Shown here: positions 1 through 11,054 of the stretch, in pieces
Layout of the letters: the number at the start of each line of letters is the position of its first letter
Position numbering within the stretch: position 1 is the stretch's first letter
DNA from: Monomorium pharaonis
Taxonomy: Eukaryota > Arthropoda > Insecta > Hymenoptera > Formicidae
DNA length: 64,000 nt
Direction: 5' to 3'
Assembly: GCF_013373865.1 (NCBI RefSeq)
Contig: NC_050471.1
Location: 22,957,464 to 23,021,463 of the forward strand
Notes under the pieces: generated by a model
Database searches by the model: none
Told to the model about the DNA's origin: nothing
Seen by the model: only the letters and a program-made list of their open reading frames with translations
Position numbers and translations under genes: made by a program

Positions 1-139
1 TTGAACACAATAAATTTTTATTTTAATTATTTTTTATAACTCTATTATTTAAAAAAGTAACTGATAATGAGTGTAAATACTTAAACTAAATACACATAAT
101 AATAAATTTCTTGATTTAGCAAGTTTTTTATAATTACAG

Positions 140-222
140 TCATTAAAATGCAGAACAGGTGTTCAACAGACGGACGATCAATACCGGAAGATCATGCAGA
201 TTTGCAAAAAACGATCTACAAC

Positions 223-268
<46 letters not shown>

Positions 269-2650
269 GATAATTATAGCAACTCTTCAACAAATAAAGA
301 CGATAATGATGATTCTTCAAACGTAGATTTGTTTGGTACAAGGTTCTTCATAAGTGGCGGTAGCAAGTACTCCATCACGCAGTGGAAAAATGCTAATGAG
401 AATCGGTAGCGAAACATGATGGAATAATCATCGAATCCATAAATTATATATTATATATATATATAATTAAATAATATTAAAAATAAAATAACTAGCACAC
501 TATGATTGACATTATTAATTTCACAATAACTAATGTCAATAAAATATTTAAGGAATCGTGGAAATGATCAGAGAAATGGTAACAATCGACGCTATTCTGT
601 CAGTTATACAAATAAAAATTGGGGAAACGCTCAATATCCTTCTCATGGCAGTAACAATTTTAATTATTTTGACGGAACTGGCAGACCGAGCTACGATCAG
701 ATATATAATGGTAACTCTGGGAACTATGATAAGCAACAAGAACAAACCGTGAGATATATCTTAATAGATTTCTAATAGTAATTATTTAATATAAAAATGG
801 AGCCATTTTCGATGACCTTGACCTAGACATACATTGTCAAAATCATAACCTTCAGTAACTTCTGAAAAGTATTAGCCGTCACTCATTATTTGCTAAAAAG
901 TTACTAAGATGAGTTATTAACAAAAAATGTTTTATAACAGAAACCAAATTTGTTGCATTTGAAAATTAGATTATATTGAGTTCCATATTGAGTTTTCATA
1001 CCCCTCCTACTTATAGTGCAAAATAAACTGTACAAATAAAAGTTGAACATCTATGTGGAATCGAACAATTAACAAGACCTCGTTTCGCATCGTAAACGTA
1101 AAAAGTAGTGTGGAGTGAATCTTACTTTGCGTGGAAAATTGAAAATTTATTTCGATTATAAAACGTTTTTTATTAATAATTTTTTAACGAATAATGAACG
1201 ACGGTTAATATCTCTGAGAAATGAAGTCATTCGAATCCTGACTTGACAAAAAAATTGGGAAATAACGTATTACTTAGTCACAGAATCGTTATTTTTTTTT
1301 TATAAACTGATAACAATATTACTTTTTTTCTGTAACTGTAATAGTAACGTAGTTACATTTTTGCAATAGTAACGAATTTAATAGTTTACTTTTATCGTTA
1401 CTTTTTATATCTTGAATTTCATATGATATATTATGACATATTTTTATAATTCAGTTTTCAATTATCGACTAATTATCTGATGTAAAATTATTATAATATT
1501 CTCTGAAATTAAAAAAAAAGTTATTTATTAAATTTAATATAGGTTTGCTAATGCATCCATCGAAAGATTATGTAATATTGGTAATCTACGTGATAAACGA
1601 CCGAAACTCCACAACTTTTTAAATAATTTTATTGTATTCAGAAGGTCAAAATCTAGAAAAATATATTTTTTTATTTTTTTCCATTTTTCCTTCAAATTAT
1701 GGTCTTCAGATTGTAGATCATGATTTTTTCATTGCAATATAAATTTGTTTTGCGCCAATATACGTATATTCTATACATATTTTTAATATGTTTAATGATA
1801 ATTTACATTAATGAAATATTATTTGAACTTATAGTGCATCACGCAGTGCTTCTTCAACGAATTAAATATGGTAAATACATAGGTAATATCAAATCTTAAT
1901 TAGAGGATAGTTTTTTCAACTCTGATTTTAATAGGTGGATCAAAGGGGATTTCCTGAGCAAGTTTCGATCATTCAGTTTTTGACGCGTAACATACACAAT
2001 CCAGAATTACAAGACTTCATAGAGGAAGCTGTTATAGAATGTTTTCATTATTTGGATTCAGATATAAGGAACAAATGTTATTTCTCAGAAAATCTCATAA
2101 CCTGTTTGATTGAGAAAGGAAAAGAGGTACGCATACAAATTTATTAATAGAATTACACTTGTTTCCATGCACTTTACTGCGCGTTATAATATGCATCAAA
2201 TACGCGCGTTTAAAAGAAGCATGTGATTCAACTGGAGTAACCTAAAGTTTGTTTTTTATTCCTGCACTGCTGCATTGGTGCAATAAGTTATTTCTTTCTC
2301 ATTCTAACTTATTGCACTAGCGCAGCAGTGCAGGAATAAAAAGCAAACCTATAGAGATGCATGTTTGATGTTATAATGGAAACACATGCATGGAAACCAG
2401 AAGTTACTTTTATTTAATCATCTTAAAATCTCATAGAATCTTTTCATAGAATAAATTTTGAAGTAAAGTTTAATTCTCTACATTTAAAAGTTGAAATTTT
2501 CTCTCTTTAGTAAAATAATGATTTGAAGGATTTGGCATTTCAAAAAATTATAAGAAAATAAATTTCAAAAATGTAAAAAATTCTAATATTTTTTATAATT
2601 AACATAATCTCTTTTTTCACACACAGAGATGCGAAGATTGGAATAATTAA
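140..2650 (+). CDS. Odorant-binding protein, 5' partial, 5 exons, with acidic/Asn-Gly-rich insert
   Basis: Secreted insect odorant-binding protein (PBP/GOBP family) that would carry small hydrophobic ligands in sensillar lymph. Exons: 140-342 (or 140-366), 553-748, 1835-1870, 1935-2126, 2627-2650. All have AG/GT borders and compatible phases. About 217 codons are seen; the signal-peptide exon must lie before base 1. The family pattern is clear from C2 on: C2-x3-C3 in the 36-nt exon (CITQCFFNELNM), then C3-x42-C4-x11-C5-x8-C6. Two extra cysteines lie outside the core, one in LKCRTG near the start and one in the last exon (RCEDWNN, then stop). Between C1 (QICKKR) and C2 lies an insert of roughly 120 residues: a poly-Asp run coded by GAT repeats, then an Asn/Gly/Tyr-rich stretch. 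The first junction is ambiguous because two phase-2 donors fit. Eight cysteines and a long insert recall Obp59a-type proteins, but that assignment is from memory and weak. Confidence 0.85.
749..1834 (+). other. OBP intron, AT-rich
   Basis: Intron between the Asn/Gly-rich exon and the 36-nt micro-exon of the odorant-binding protein gene. The donor is GTGAGA at 749 and the acceptor TTATAG ends at 1834. I see no further coding exon or recognisable transposon in it. Confidence 0.6.
2241..2353. repeat. Foldback MITE in the last OBP intron
   Basis: Arms of about 48 bp: the left reads TTATTCCTGCACTGCTGC and the right its near-exact reverse complement, around a loop of about 15 bp. Non-autonomous palindromic element of unknown family. 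Confidence 0.8.
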
Positions 2651-2879
2651 TAACGTTATAAACATCTTACCTATATAATAATTTTTGTGAAAAGAAGAAA
2701 CAAGAAGAAATAAAAACAGGAAGAATTAATCATTCTCATAAAAGTGTGACTTGAATAGATATATTATTATATATGTATACACTTATTATAAAACATTGTA
2801 GTGCACATGTAATAATCATAAAAATATTTAAATTAAATTAACGTGTTGTATGTTAATAATATTAATATTATAACAATTT

Positions 2880-3084
2880 ATACATACTTGATTTGCGAAT
2901 ACAGCATAACTATAGATGTTTATTTTCTTCATGGCAAAAGCATATAATAGACTTGAATTTTCTATACTTGGTTCAGCAAGAGACATCGCTTGGAGTAGAC
3001 GAGTTTTCGTCCGATTTGCACAGGGGCAACCTCCAGCATACCATGTTACTGCTCGCGTTGATTGCCAGTGCTAGCAACAAATAA
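2880..3084 (+). other. Possible exon or coding relic, unidentified
   Basis: A stretch with richer base composition than its surroundings. It has a possible acceptor (TTGGTTCAG, about 2962-2970) and an open frame ending at TAA 3082-3084 with a hydrophobic tail (MLLLALIASASNK). It lies just downstream of the OBP stop. It could be a terminal exon, a 3' UTR piece or a transposon relic; I do not recognise the protein. The rest of 2651-3306 is AT-rich and shows nothing else. Confidence 0.2.
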
Positions 3085-3306
3085 CGCAAGATCGGAATAT
3101 TTGGCATGTTGATAGTTAAATACCATCGAACGGCTCAGTTTCATAATACGAGTAAATTTTTATTCTAATATTTGTTTAAATTAACAATGGCAGAAGCCTG
3201 GAATATTAATGATATTAATATTAATGAATATTATGAATGAAATAATATTAATGAAATGACAGTACTGTAGTGAGATAATAGCCGTGCGCCATTTATACGG
3301 TATCAA

Positions 3307-3484
3307 GTAAAGTCTTCGGCACACGATACGATTTTTCATGCTAGATCGCATACGAGGCATCTTACTACGTATCCTCATTGGCTTACGATTGGTGACATAA
3401 TCATCCGAGCCAATCGGGACATGTATTAAGATGCCTCGTATGCGATCTAGTATGAAAAATCGTATCGTGTGCCGAAGGCTTTAG
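3307..3484. repeat. Foldback MITE, arms about 55 bp
   Basis: Left arm 3309-3364 (CTTCGGCACACGATACGATT) and right arm 3427-3482 are reverse complements with few mismatches, around a 62-bp centre. It lies between the convergent 3' ends of the OBP and IST1 genes. Confidence 0.9.
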
Positions 3485-3659
3485 ATGGTACGTTCTCCCC
3501 ACTCCAACCTTTTTATCCGCCATTATATGGCACTCCGAGCAGCGTCTCTCGCTGAACTAAGTATAGACTCTTTTTTGCAGAAGGCACTATCAAATACAGT
3601 ATCGTCCCGCGAGTAAAAACAAAAAATAACGTGTTTTATTGTTTTTATAATATTCTTGG

Positions 3660-6600
3660 TTACTTCCTCTTCTTTAGGTCCTCGAATCGTTTCATCAAAT
3701 CGTCAAAATCAATGTCATCATTCACGGATGGATTCGCAGGCGAATCATTGTTTTCTGTCGGCACTGCTGGCAGATCCGGAAGCTGATCGTTATTCATTGA
3801 TATTTTAGACCTTGGCTGAGGTTTCGGTTTCTCATCTGACTATATATGGAAAATAATTGTGTATTATATGATTTAATATAATACATATAATATCCATGAA
3901 AACATTTTTGTTTTAGACAAACATGATATTGAATATATTTATTTCAATCATTTTAATAATTATTCTGCAAAAAGATTAGGAAGATGAGAACTTTGCAGTT
4001 GTACCTGTTTGTTTAAATCAGGTGGAAAATCAGGCCGATACGGTGGTGGTAGATCTTCCTAATTAATTTTTCAAATATTAAAACTAAATATATTTTATTA
4101 TTTTTTTGTAATAAACAAAAATTACTTACGGGTTTGTTCGAATTAGCATTGTCCAGGGGTATGTTGTACGAAAATACAGTGGGATTGAAAGAAGTATTTT
4201 GATCTTTTTCAACAGAAGGTGGAGATGTCGGAGATACGAATCCTAAAGTATCTTTTTCTGACACCTAAAATTCATTAAATGATATTATTCATATTATCCT
4301 TAATGCAATAATAAAAAACTAAAAACATTTTTGAATAATTTCACAAATTAAACTTGCCAACTAAAATTAATAAAAAGTATTCTTTTGTAAAAATAAGAGA
4401 AATTTAAATTACCATGCTCGAATGGAATCCAGGATTTGGTAGCAGAGGTGCCTGTGGAAAACCTATAAAGCCAGGAGGATGTGGAATTCCACCTCCGCTG
4501 GCTGTGTCTAAATTATTCCTTGATTCTCCTCCATTGACTCCTATGTCTATTAACATCGCATCCTGGGCTTCTGCCATTACTTGTGGATCTGGCTCATATT
4601 CCACATTGTAATTCTTAGCGATTTCTATTAGATATTTCTCCACGAGTAATTTTGACGGCGATTGCACGCTCATTTTGTGCTTTAGTTTCTCTGATATAGT
4701 TTGAATTGCTTCCTCTCGACATGCTTCCGTATACTGTTTACCGTATTTGGATGTCAAGATGTCTGCTATCACCTTGATTTCCTGCACATCTGTTTGAATG
4801 CGAGGCGCCGCCCAAAGAATGGTTGATATAGCTTCTGCCAGACCATCATCAAGGTTTCTAACAAGATAATAAATAATAAATTAGAATTATGTATAAATTA
4901 GATATACATAAATTGTTACTCATCTAAGATCTCCGTAAGTTTTTTACCGATTGCTTTGAAATTTTGACACAATGTTGTATTCGTAACCGGGAGTGTTCTT
5001 ATGGGGTCTGATTTTGGAAATACGTGTGTTTCAAAAATGATGGCCATAATTTAATTTTAAACAATATTTTTTAAATATTTTTTTGTAATTTTGATACAAC
5101 GTTGTATTGAATTTAGTTAGAAGTACGCGAATAAATGAATATTAGATTTATTACTGATCGTTTCATAAATGCAAGCCTTTAATTTGAGAATGTTTCTTTT
5201 AGCGTGTATATGACAATTTAGAATCAATGGCAGGATTTGAAATTTTGACACAATGTTACATTCGAAAATAGGAGTGTTCTTATGGAGTTTGATTTTGGAT
5301 ATACCGGGAAACAAATTAATTGAATACAGTGCCAAAGGCAATGAATAAATGAAGTAAGTTAGAAGTATGTGAATAAATGAATATTAGATTTATTAAAGAT
5401 AGATAAATGCTTATTCAAAAATAAAATAAAAAGAGCAACAGTAAAGCAAGGCTCTTGAAAGTTAAACAACAAAAGCAAAGAAAATTTGAAAAAAACGTAG
5501 CATAAGAGTAGAGAGCCACAGCAACGCGTGGCAGGGCATAGCTAGTAATAAATAAATCAATTTAAATAAAATTACGTAATACAAAGAAGAAACAATATTA
5601 TCTTGATGAACTATGAATTTCACAAAAAGAAGTGAAATTCTATCAAAAACTTCACAAAGATAAAAAAGATGTGTCAAGTACATAAACACATTAAAAAATA
5701 AGTACGAGATTAATAAAATTAGTCAACTATATTTTTAAAAAAGACTTAGAGAAATCTTATAAAAATTTATTAAAAAATTATTTGAAAAATAGAGAGAGAG
5801 AGAAAGAGAGAAATATTATCAATGATAACAGATAGTGAAGCAAAAACTTGGCGTGCCCAGTCGCATTAATTGCATTCTTGTACATATTGTTACATTTCCG
5901 TGTCACTCCCGCACTCTCAGATTTGACAAATTACAAATACATAACAAAAACATTACTTATACAATTTATATAATGCTGCTATTTTATAAATAAAGGAAAT
6001 TCAGTATTTTTAGTCAAATTTTATTTTAAAATTATCTTAAGTAATGTCTTAAGATGGTAATATGATTCTTGTGATTGGTTCATGACATGTTATGACAGTA
6101 TCTAAGACAGGTCTGTCCAAACTCGGTTCACAATTCGTATGCACTTCCACCTCTCCACCTTCTCAATAGAGTGAGATGAAGAATGAATAAAACAAGAATA
6201 GATATTAAAGTGCCTATCCTTTTGTTGCTAAAGCATCTATCCTTTTTTGTTTACTCTCCATCTCACTCTCTCAAGAAAATAGAGAGTAAGAAGCGCGTTT
6301 GGCTCGCAAGCTGAGTTTGGACAAGCCTGATCTAAGGTGATCTTAAATATAATATTTAATATAAGAATATTTAAATATAAGACTCAACTATAAATACCGA
6401 CTTAAGTGATCTAGAGAAATTTCCAATAACAATATATACTGACTTCATTTGTTGGACGAGACCAAAACGTGCCAACAGCAGATCACAGTACATCTCTAAC
6501 AGCTCCATTGCCTCTACCATATAATCTTCACGGATAATGTGTTCTACTCTGATCTTAGCACGTTCCGTTTTACCGGCGGCAATGAAATCAGCGATCTCAC

Positions 6601-6712
6601 GACGTGCTTTCTGCGCCAGCTCTGTTTTCTTCTTTTCTAACAATTTCAATCGGTTGATCGCTAAACGCAAATGTGTCTTCAACTTAGTATAGTTTGGGCC
6701 ACTCGAAAACAT
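3660..6712 (-). CDS. IST1: IST1 homologue, ESCRT-III-associated factor, 5 exons
   Basis: Complete coding region. Exons in transcript order: 6712-6444, 4857-4413, 4264-4130, 4058-4005, 3839-3660. They join in frame to 361 codons including the stop, the usual size for animal IST1. Exon 1 begins with ATG and codes the conserved helical core (RLKLLEKKKTELAQKARREI, then RVEHIIREDY). Exon 2 continues it (LDDGLAEAISTILWAAPRIQ and VEKYLIEIAKNYNVEYEPD). Then comes a proline-rich linker and a C-terminal tail with the two MIT-interacting motifs, LPDLPAVP and DDIDFDDLMKRFEDLKKRK just before the stop. IST1 is an ESCRT-III-like protein that coats endosomal membranes, regulates Vps4 recruitment and acts in cytokinetic abscission. 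The junction ATG-AA/A-AAC restores the family's M-K-x-L-D sequence, which supports the weak GTCAGT donor. Intron 1 (4858-6443) holds a diverged internal duplication and nested MITEs. A likely 5' UTR acceptor (TTTTTAACAG) lies near 6775. Confidence 0.96.
4955..5400. repeat. Diverged direct duplication in IST1 intron 1
   Basis: The block around 4958-5030 (GAAATTTTGACACAATGTTG, GGAGTGTTCTTATGG) recurs at 5233-5305. The block 5117-5155 (AGTTAGAAGTACGCGAATAA) recurs at 5356-5395. The two copies are diverged. The remainder of the intron to about 6000 is AT-rich with a short GA run near 5793-5812. Confidence 0.7.
6001..6400. mobile_element. Palindromic MITE (family A), split by a second MITE
   Basis: The two halves, 6001-6106 and 6331-6400, together match the palindrome intact at 14823-14967, 17192-17338 and 39748-39890. 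Shared features are TATTTTTAGTC/GACTATRAATA ends, a CTTAAGATG core and TGTGATTGGTT. The element ends about 43 bp from the donor of IST1 exon 1. Confidence 0.8.
6107..6330. mobile_element. MITE nested inside a family A MITE
   Basis: A 224-bp insert bounded by inverted termini ACAGGTCTGTCCAAACTC and GAGTTTGGACAAGCCTGA. It is flanked on both sides by TCTAAG (6101-6106 and 6331-6336), a target-site duplication of host MITE sequence. This dates it later than its host MITE. Confidence 0.85.
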
Positions 6713-7129
6713 CCTTCACTGACCAGTATTTCTATTTGTATGTCACCAGCTATGTTTCTCTTGTTTCTTCTGTTAAAAATTCGTCAGTTTATGTTATAAT
6801 TTTGATTTCTAATTGATTAAAATTTAACATTCAAAATTTAATATGTACGCTTGAAAACTAATACAATCAGATAAGAACCAATTATAGCAACCGATATTGA
6901 TAATTATATCAGTTCAGATATTTTTGTCTGATTTCGTTGATATAAAAATGTATTATTACTTTTGCATTTATAAATTTCTATTATTATTAAGAAAGCGCGT
7001 TGCAAAATTTGTGACATCAAGATCGTTGATTCAATTTTAAATTACATATTTTTTTACAATAAAACAATTAATTATCAAAAGCGCAAATAAAATTAATTTA
7101 ATATACCTTTTGATGAAAAAGGCATAACC
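6713..7129. other. IST1 upstream region
   Basis: AT-rich sequence upstream of the IST1 start up to the LINE insertion site. Probably IST1 5' UTR intron or promoter; no clear core promoter motif was recognised. The LINE entered at the right-hand edge. Confidence 0.4.
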
Positions 7130-7247
7130 TCTTTACTATTTTTTTTTTTTTTTTTTTTTTGGAGGTTTATTGTGTCTGATCTTATGCAGATATATGACAC
7201 GTATGTCTCTTAGCTAAGCAAGGTTGCTACCTCGCCTCCCTCTTTTT

Positions 7248-10200
7248 TTATATTATTCTTCCTATTTTTTTAATAAATTCGTATATTATCTTGAGTGTGC
7301 TCAGTTCCTCTCTTTTCAACCAATTCCAGACGCTGTCCGGGCTGCTGGCTCCTACTTTATTCAGTTGTTCGGTTAGGTTCATTCCTATTCTTGCTTCGTC
7401 ATAGGTGTGACAGTTGAATATGAGATGGTCTATATCTTCTCTCTCGTTACCGCACTGACATCTAGTGTCCTTGATGTAGCCTTTCCGCGCCAAGCTTGAA
7501 TTTAGGTTATAGTGGTTGGATCTTAACCTATTGTATAGAACTACAGCTCTTCTTGGGATGTCTGTTCCTTTGAACCATGGGCTCCTTTCATTGCTTCTGT
7601 AGAAGTTTTCAAAGTAGAATTTTCCCTTGAAACTCGCTTGTGTCTCTAGATATCTGTTGTTCTTTTGTATTAGTTCTTCTATGTATTTGTTTTTTAGATC
7701 TTTGCCAGGTAATTTAAGCTCTTTTGTGTGCGTTTCTTCTGTAGCTTCTTTTGCTAATTTATCTACCTCTTCATTTCCCCAGATACCTTTGTGTGCTGGA
7801 ATCCAGGCAATTACTACTTTTCTGTTGTAATCTTTTATTATTTTAAAATGCCATTTTCTAATCTCTAGGATGTAGTTGTTTACGCATGGGGTGATTTCGT
7901 TATTATTCAGGGCCTTAAGTGTGCTCAAGCTGTCTGTGAGAACTAAGATATCTTTATTGACTTTCTTGTGTACTATCCATTCTAAGGCTTTGGCAATAGC
8001 GCATGCTTCTGCTGTAAAAACTGTGGCTGTGGTGTTCAGGCTCATAAAGTATCCCATTTCTTCGTTTTCTATAAGGAAGGCACTACCAACCGAGGGCTTG
8101 TCTTCTATTTTAGAACCATCAGTGAATATTCTTATTGTGTCCTTTTCTTTTAATCCATGTTTGTTCTGTATTTCTTGTATTATTTCTTGATCATTTACTT
8201 TCTTCTTTTCTTTGTACTTTTCTCCTATATCCATTTCTATATTAACTTTGTTTGTTAGATCCCAGTAGTTCATTTGATACAGCTCATTTCTTACGTTTTT
8301 ACCTAGTATTTCTGCATCCTTCTTGACTCGGTTCCATGCCTCCACAAGGATACTATCTTTCTTCCATGGGGTGTTTGTTTTCTGTCTCAGTTCTTCTTTG
8401 ACTAGTGTTTCGATTTCCGTTATCTCACTGTCTTTCTCTGTAGTATCTTGTCCTATCATTTTTATCCAATAGTTTCTTGCTAACAGTTTTGCTCTGTTTG
8501 TCATTGTCATTACTTTTGCTTCTGCCAGCATGACATTCGTTGGGGTGCTATTTCTGTAACCCATTGCAGTTCTTATTCCCATATATTGTGCTTTCTCAAT
8601 TTTGTTTGTAGCGTCTTCATTGTTTGTAGGCATATATATTGTAATACCATATTCTATGGATGATCTTACTAAACTTTTGTATAGTAATAAGGCTGTATTA
8701 ACTTCCATGCCTCTTGATACTTTGTTGGCATATTTTAGGACATTATTTACTCTTCTTGCCTTGTCTCTCATTACATTGCAGTGCTTTATAAACTGCATCT
8801 TGCTATCTAACCATATTCCGAGAAATTTTACTTCTGATTGTAATTTTATTCTTTGCTTCTTGTATTTAATTGACACTGAGTTGTTTATTATTCCCTTTTT
8901 GTTGAATTCCATTATTTTTGTTTTCTTGGGGTTTATTTCTAAACCTAAGTCATCTAATGCTTCTTGTAAGTCTTCGAGAGCACTCTCGATAAGCATAATT
9001 CTTGTGGTGAGGAATCTTTCACTACAGTACACAGCCACATCATCTGCAAATTGTACCTGCTTCACCTCCTTTGGTATGTTTTGGCTAATATTGTTTGTAT
9101 ATATATTATACAGAATTGGGCTCAACACAGCTCCTTGAGGTAAGCCTTTGTATATTTTTTTGTGTGTTGTCTCTTTATATTCTGTAATGAATTCCACTTC
9201 TCTTTCGTAAAGTAAGTCATTTATGCTGTTTATTATTTTGCTGGGGCATCTTTCTTTCTGTAGCTTCTGGATCATAACGTCGTATAGTACATTGTCATAT
9301 GCTGCCGTGATATCTATAAAAGCAACCATGGTGTTTTGGTTCTTTAACAGTTGCGTGTTAATGTGTGTGCTCAGCTTCGTTAGATTGGCTTGACATGATT
9401 TGCCTTTCCTAAAACCAGATTGCTGTTTATCAAATATATTGTTTGTTTCAGCCCACCAGTTCAATCTTTCATTAATAATTCTCTCATACAGTTTCCTCAT
9501 GCATGACGACAGTGAGATCGGCCTCACGTCTTCCTTATCCTGTTTATCAATAAAGATGACTTGAAATTTTTTCCAGTCTTCCGGGATTTCCATACTACCT
9601 TCAAATATTTGGTTGAAAATATGTGAGATGATTGATTCATATACTTCTGGCAATTCTTTCAACATTTTGTATTCTATGTGATCCAGCCCGGGAGCTGAGC
9701 TTCCCTTTGCTTTTTTAATAGCTCTTCTTACCTCTTCCACTTTTATTTCTTTGTTGAGGTCTGTTTCTTCGTGTACTGTTATTTTGTTTATTTTCTTAGT
9801 AGGTGCCCATGGCAGTGCGTATTCTTGAATTTTCTTAACAATTGTTGCGTTTCTGTCTTTGGTTTGCCACTTATTCCAATTCACTGTCTTTTTTGGGTTC
9901 CTTAGTATTCTCAATTTATTCCAAACATATGTCATGCCAATATTTTTATTTATACTTTCTATAAAGGCATGGAAATTGTTTCTCTTTGTTTGATTGATAG
10001 TTTTCTTTGCTTGTGCCTTTGCTTTTTGAAATTCTATGAAATCTTTTAGCGATTGTGTCTTGTAAAATTGTTTTAGAGCACTTTTTCTTGCTTCTATGCA
10101 TTTTTTACAATCCTCATTCCACCAGGGTTTTTGGCTAGCTTTCTTGTCTCTTCTGTTATTAAGAAATCCTATACTTGGTTCTTTTTGTTTGATACTCTTA

Positions 10201-11054
10201 CCTTTTTTATTTTCTACGCCATATTTCAAACCTTCTATAAGTAGATTGTAAACTTGTTGTGTATCTTTCTTCTCCCAGTCTTTCATTTTTTCATTATACC
10301 ATGTCAATAGAACTTCCTTATATTTTTTCCAGTTCATGTATTTTTTGGTTATTCTATTAGTCTTTTTTCTGTAGTACTCTGTTATCATGTTAATTTTGAC
10401 GCTGATGGGATGGTGGTCCGAGCTCCATGTATCACTTACTTGCTGGTGATCCGTTTTATCTATCAGATTTGTTGATACAATAACCAGATCCAAGTTTGAC
10501 CTTGACTTGTCATGTGATCCCATGTAACTTTTGGTATTTGTGTTTATAACATATAAATCAGCTTCCCACACAGCATCCGCAAGTATTGTTCCATTGTTGT
10601 CTGTGTTTCTACAGTTCCAAGCAGTATTGTGGGCATTAAAATCTCCTGTAATAATAAGGTTTCTTACCTTTTTAAATTGATCCATGAATTGACTCCACTC
10701 CTTTTTAATCATTTGGTGTCCTGGTTGTCGGTACAAAACAATTATGGTAAGGGTCTCTTTATGTTTAATATTATTTATTCTTACTGCCGTAACTTCACAT
10801 AGTCTAGGAGTATTCCTGAGCTGCAGTCTTTGGTACTTGATACTATTTCTGATGATGATGGCTGTTCCTCCTGCACCAATATTAGAATTATTCCTCCTGT
10901 TTGTTCTTTCTATGTTATAACCTTGCATGTGTAATTTATCCTCTTCCTTTAGTTTTGATTCTGTTACGCATAGAATGTCAATTTCGTTAATTAGGTTATT
11001 TAGTTCAGGTATTTTTCCTCTAATGCCTCTGGCATTCCATACGACTAGGTCCAT
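7248..11054 (-). CDS. LINE ORF2: endonuclease, reverse transcriptase, RNase H
   Basis: Intact 1268-residue polyprotein. Residues 1 to about 225 form an endonuclease/exonuclease/phosphatase-fold nuclease with its motifs in order: VVWNARGIRG, CVTESKL, GDFNAHNTAW and SDHHPI. The reverse transcriptase, about 440-720, shows PGLDHI, RPISLSS, SGFRKGKSC, FIDITAAYDNV (first Asp), GLPQGAVLSPIL and the catalytic box FADD at about 670. RNase H, about 975-1100, has FTDGSK, AEACAI, LTDSLST and WIPAHKGIWGNEEVDKLAKE, so all acidic residues and the His are present. A C-terminal cysteine-histidine motif CQCGNEREDIDHLIFNC lies near 1205. The protein nicks target DNA and primes reverse transcription from the nick. 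Its ATG sits inside the last codons of ORF1 (ATGGACCTAG overlap), so it is probably translated by reinitiation or coupling. I see no disabling mutation. Confidence 0.97.
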   Translation of the reverse strand: MDLVVWNARGIRGKIPELNNLINEIDILCVTESKLKEEDKLHMQGYNIERTNRRNNSNIGAGGTAIIIRNSIKYQRLQLRNTPRLCEVTAVRINNIKHKETLTIIVLYRQPGHQMIKKEWSQFMDQFKKVRNLIITGDFNAHNTAWNCRNTDNNGTILADAVWEADLYVINTNTKSYMGSHDKSRSNLDLVIVSTNLIDKTDHQQVSDTWSSDHHPISVKINMITEYYRKKTNRITKKYMNWKKYKEVLLTWYNEKMKDWEKKDTQQVYNLLIEGLKYGVENKKGKSIKQKEPSIGFLNNRRDKKASQKPWWNEDCKKCIEARKSALKQFYKTQSLKDFIEFQKAKAQAKKTINQTKRNNFHAFIESINKNIGMTYVWNKLRILRNPKKTVNWNKWQTKDRNATIVKKIQEYALPWAPTKKINKITVHEETDLNKEIKVEEVRRAIKKAKGSSAPGLDHIEYKMLKELPEVYESIISHIFNQIFEGSMEIPEDWKKFQVIFIDKQDKEDVRPISLSSCMRKLYERIINERLNWWAETNNIFDKQQSGFRKGKSCQANLTKLSTHINTQLLKNQNTMVAFIDITAAYDNVLYDVMIQKLQKERCPSKIINSINDLLYEREVEFITEYKETTHKKIYKGLPQGAVLSPILYNIYTNNISQNIPKEVKQVQFADDVAVYCSERFLTTRIMLIESALEDLQEALDDLGLEINPKKTKIMEFNKKGIINNSVSIKYKKQRIKLQSEVKFLGIWLDSKMQFIKHCNVMRDKARRVNNVLKYANKVSRGMEVNTALLLYKSLVRSSIEYGITIYMPTNNEDATNKIEKAQYMGIRTAMGYRNSTPTNVMLAEAKVMTMTNRAKLLARNYWIKMIGQDTTEKDSEITEIETLVKEELRQKTNTPWKKDSILVEAWNRVKKDAEILGKNVRNELYQMNYWDLTNKVNIEMDIGEKYKEKKKVNDQEIIQEIQNKHGLKEKDTIRIFTDGSKIEDKPSVGSAFLIENEEMGYFMSLNTTATVFTAEACAIAKALEWIVHKKVNKDILVLTDSLSTLKALNNNEITPCVNNYILEIRKWHFKIIKDYNRKVVIAWIPAHKGIWGNEEVDKLAKEATEETHTKELKLPGKDLKNKYIEELIQKNNRYLETQASFKGKFYFENFYRSNERSPWFKGTDIPRRAVVLYNRLRSNHYNLNSSLARKGYIKDTRCQCGNEREDIDHLIFNCHTYDEARIGMNLTEQLNKVGASSPDSVWNWLKREELSTLKIIYEFIKKIGRII

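Noticed and set aside
548..752. Alternative frames on both strands over the OBP Asn/Gly-rich exon
   Set aside because: The frame that joins in phase to the micro-exon carries the OBP pattern. The others lack splice support.
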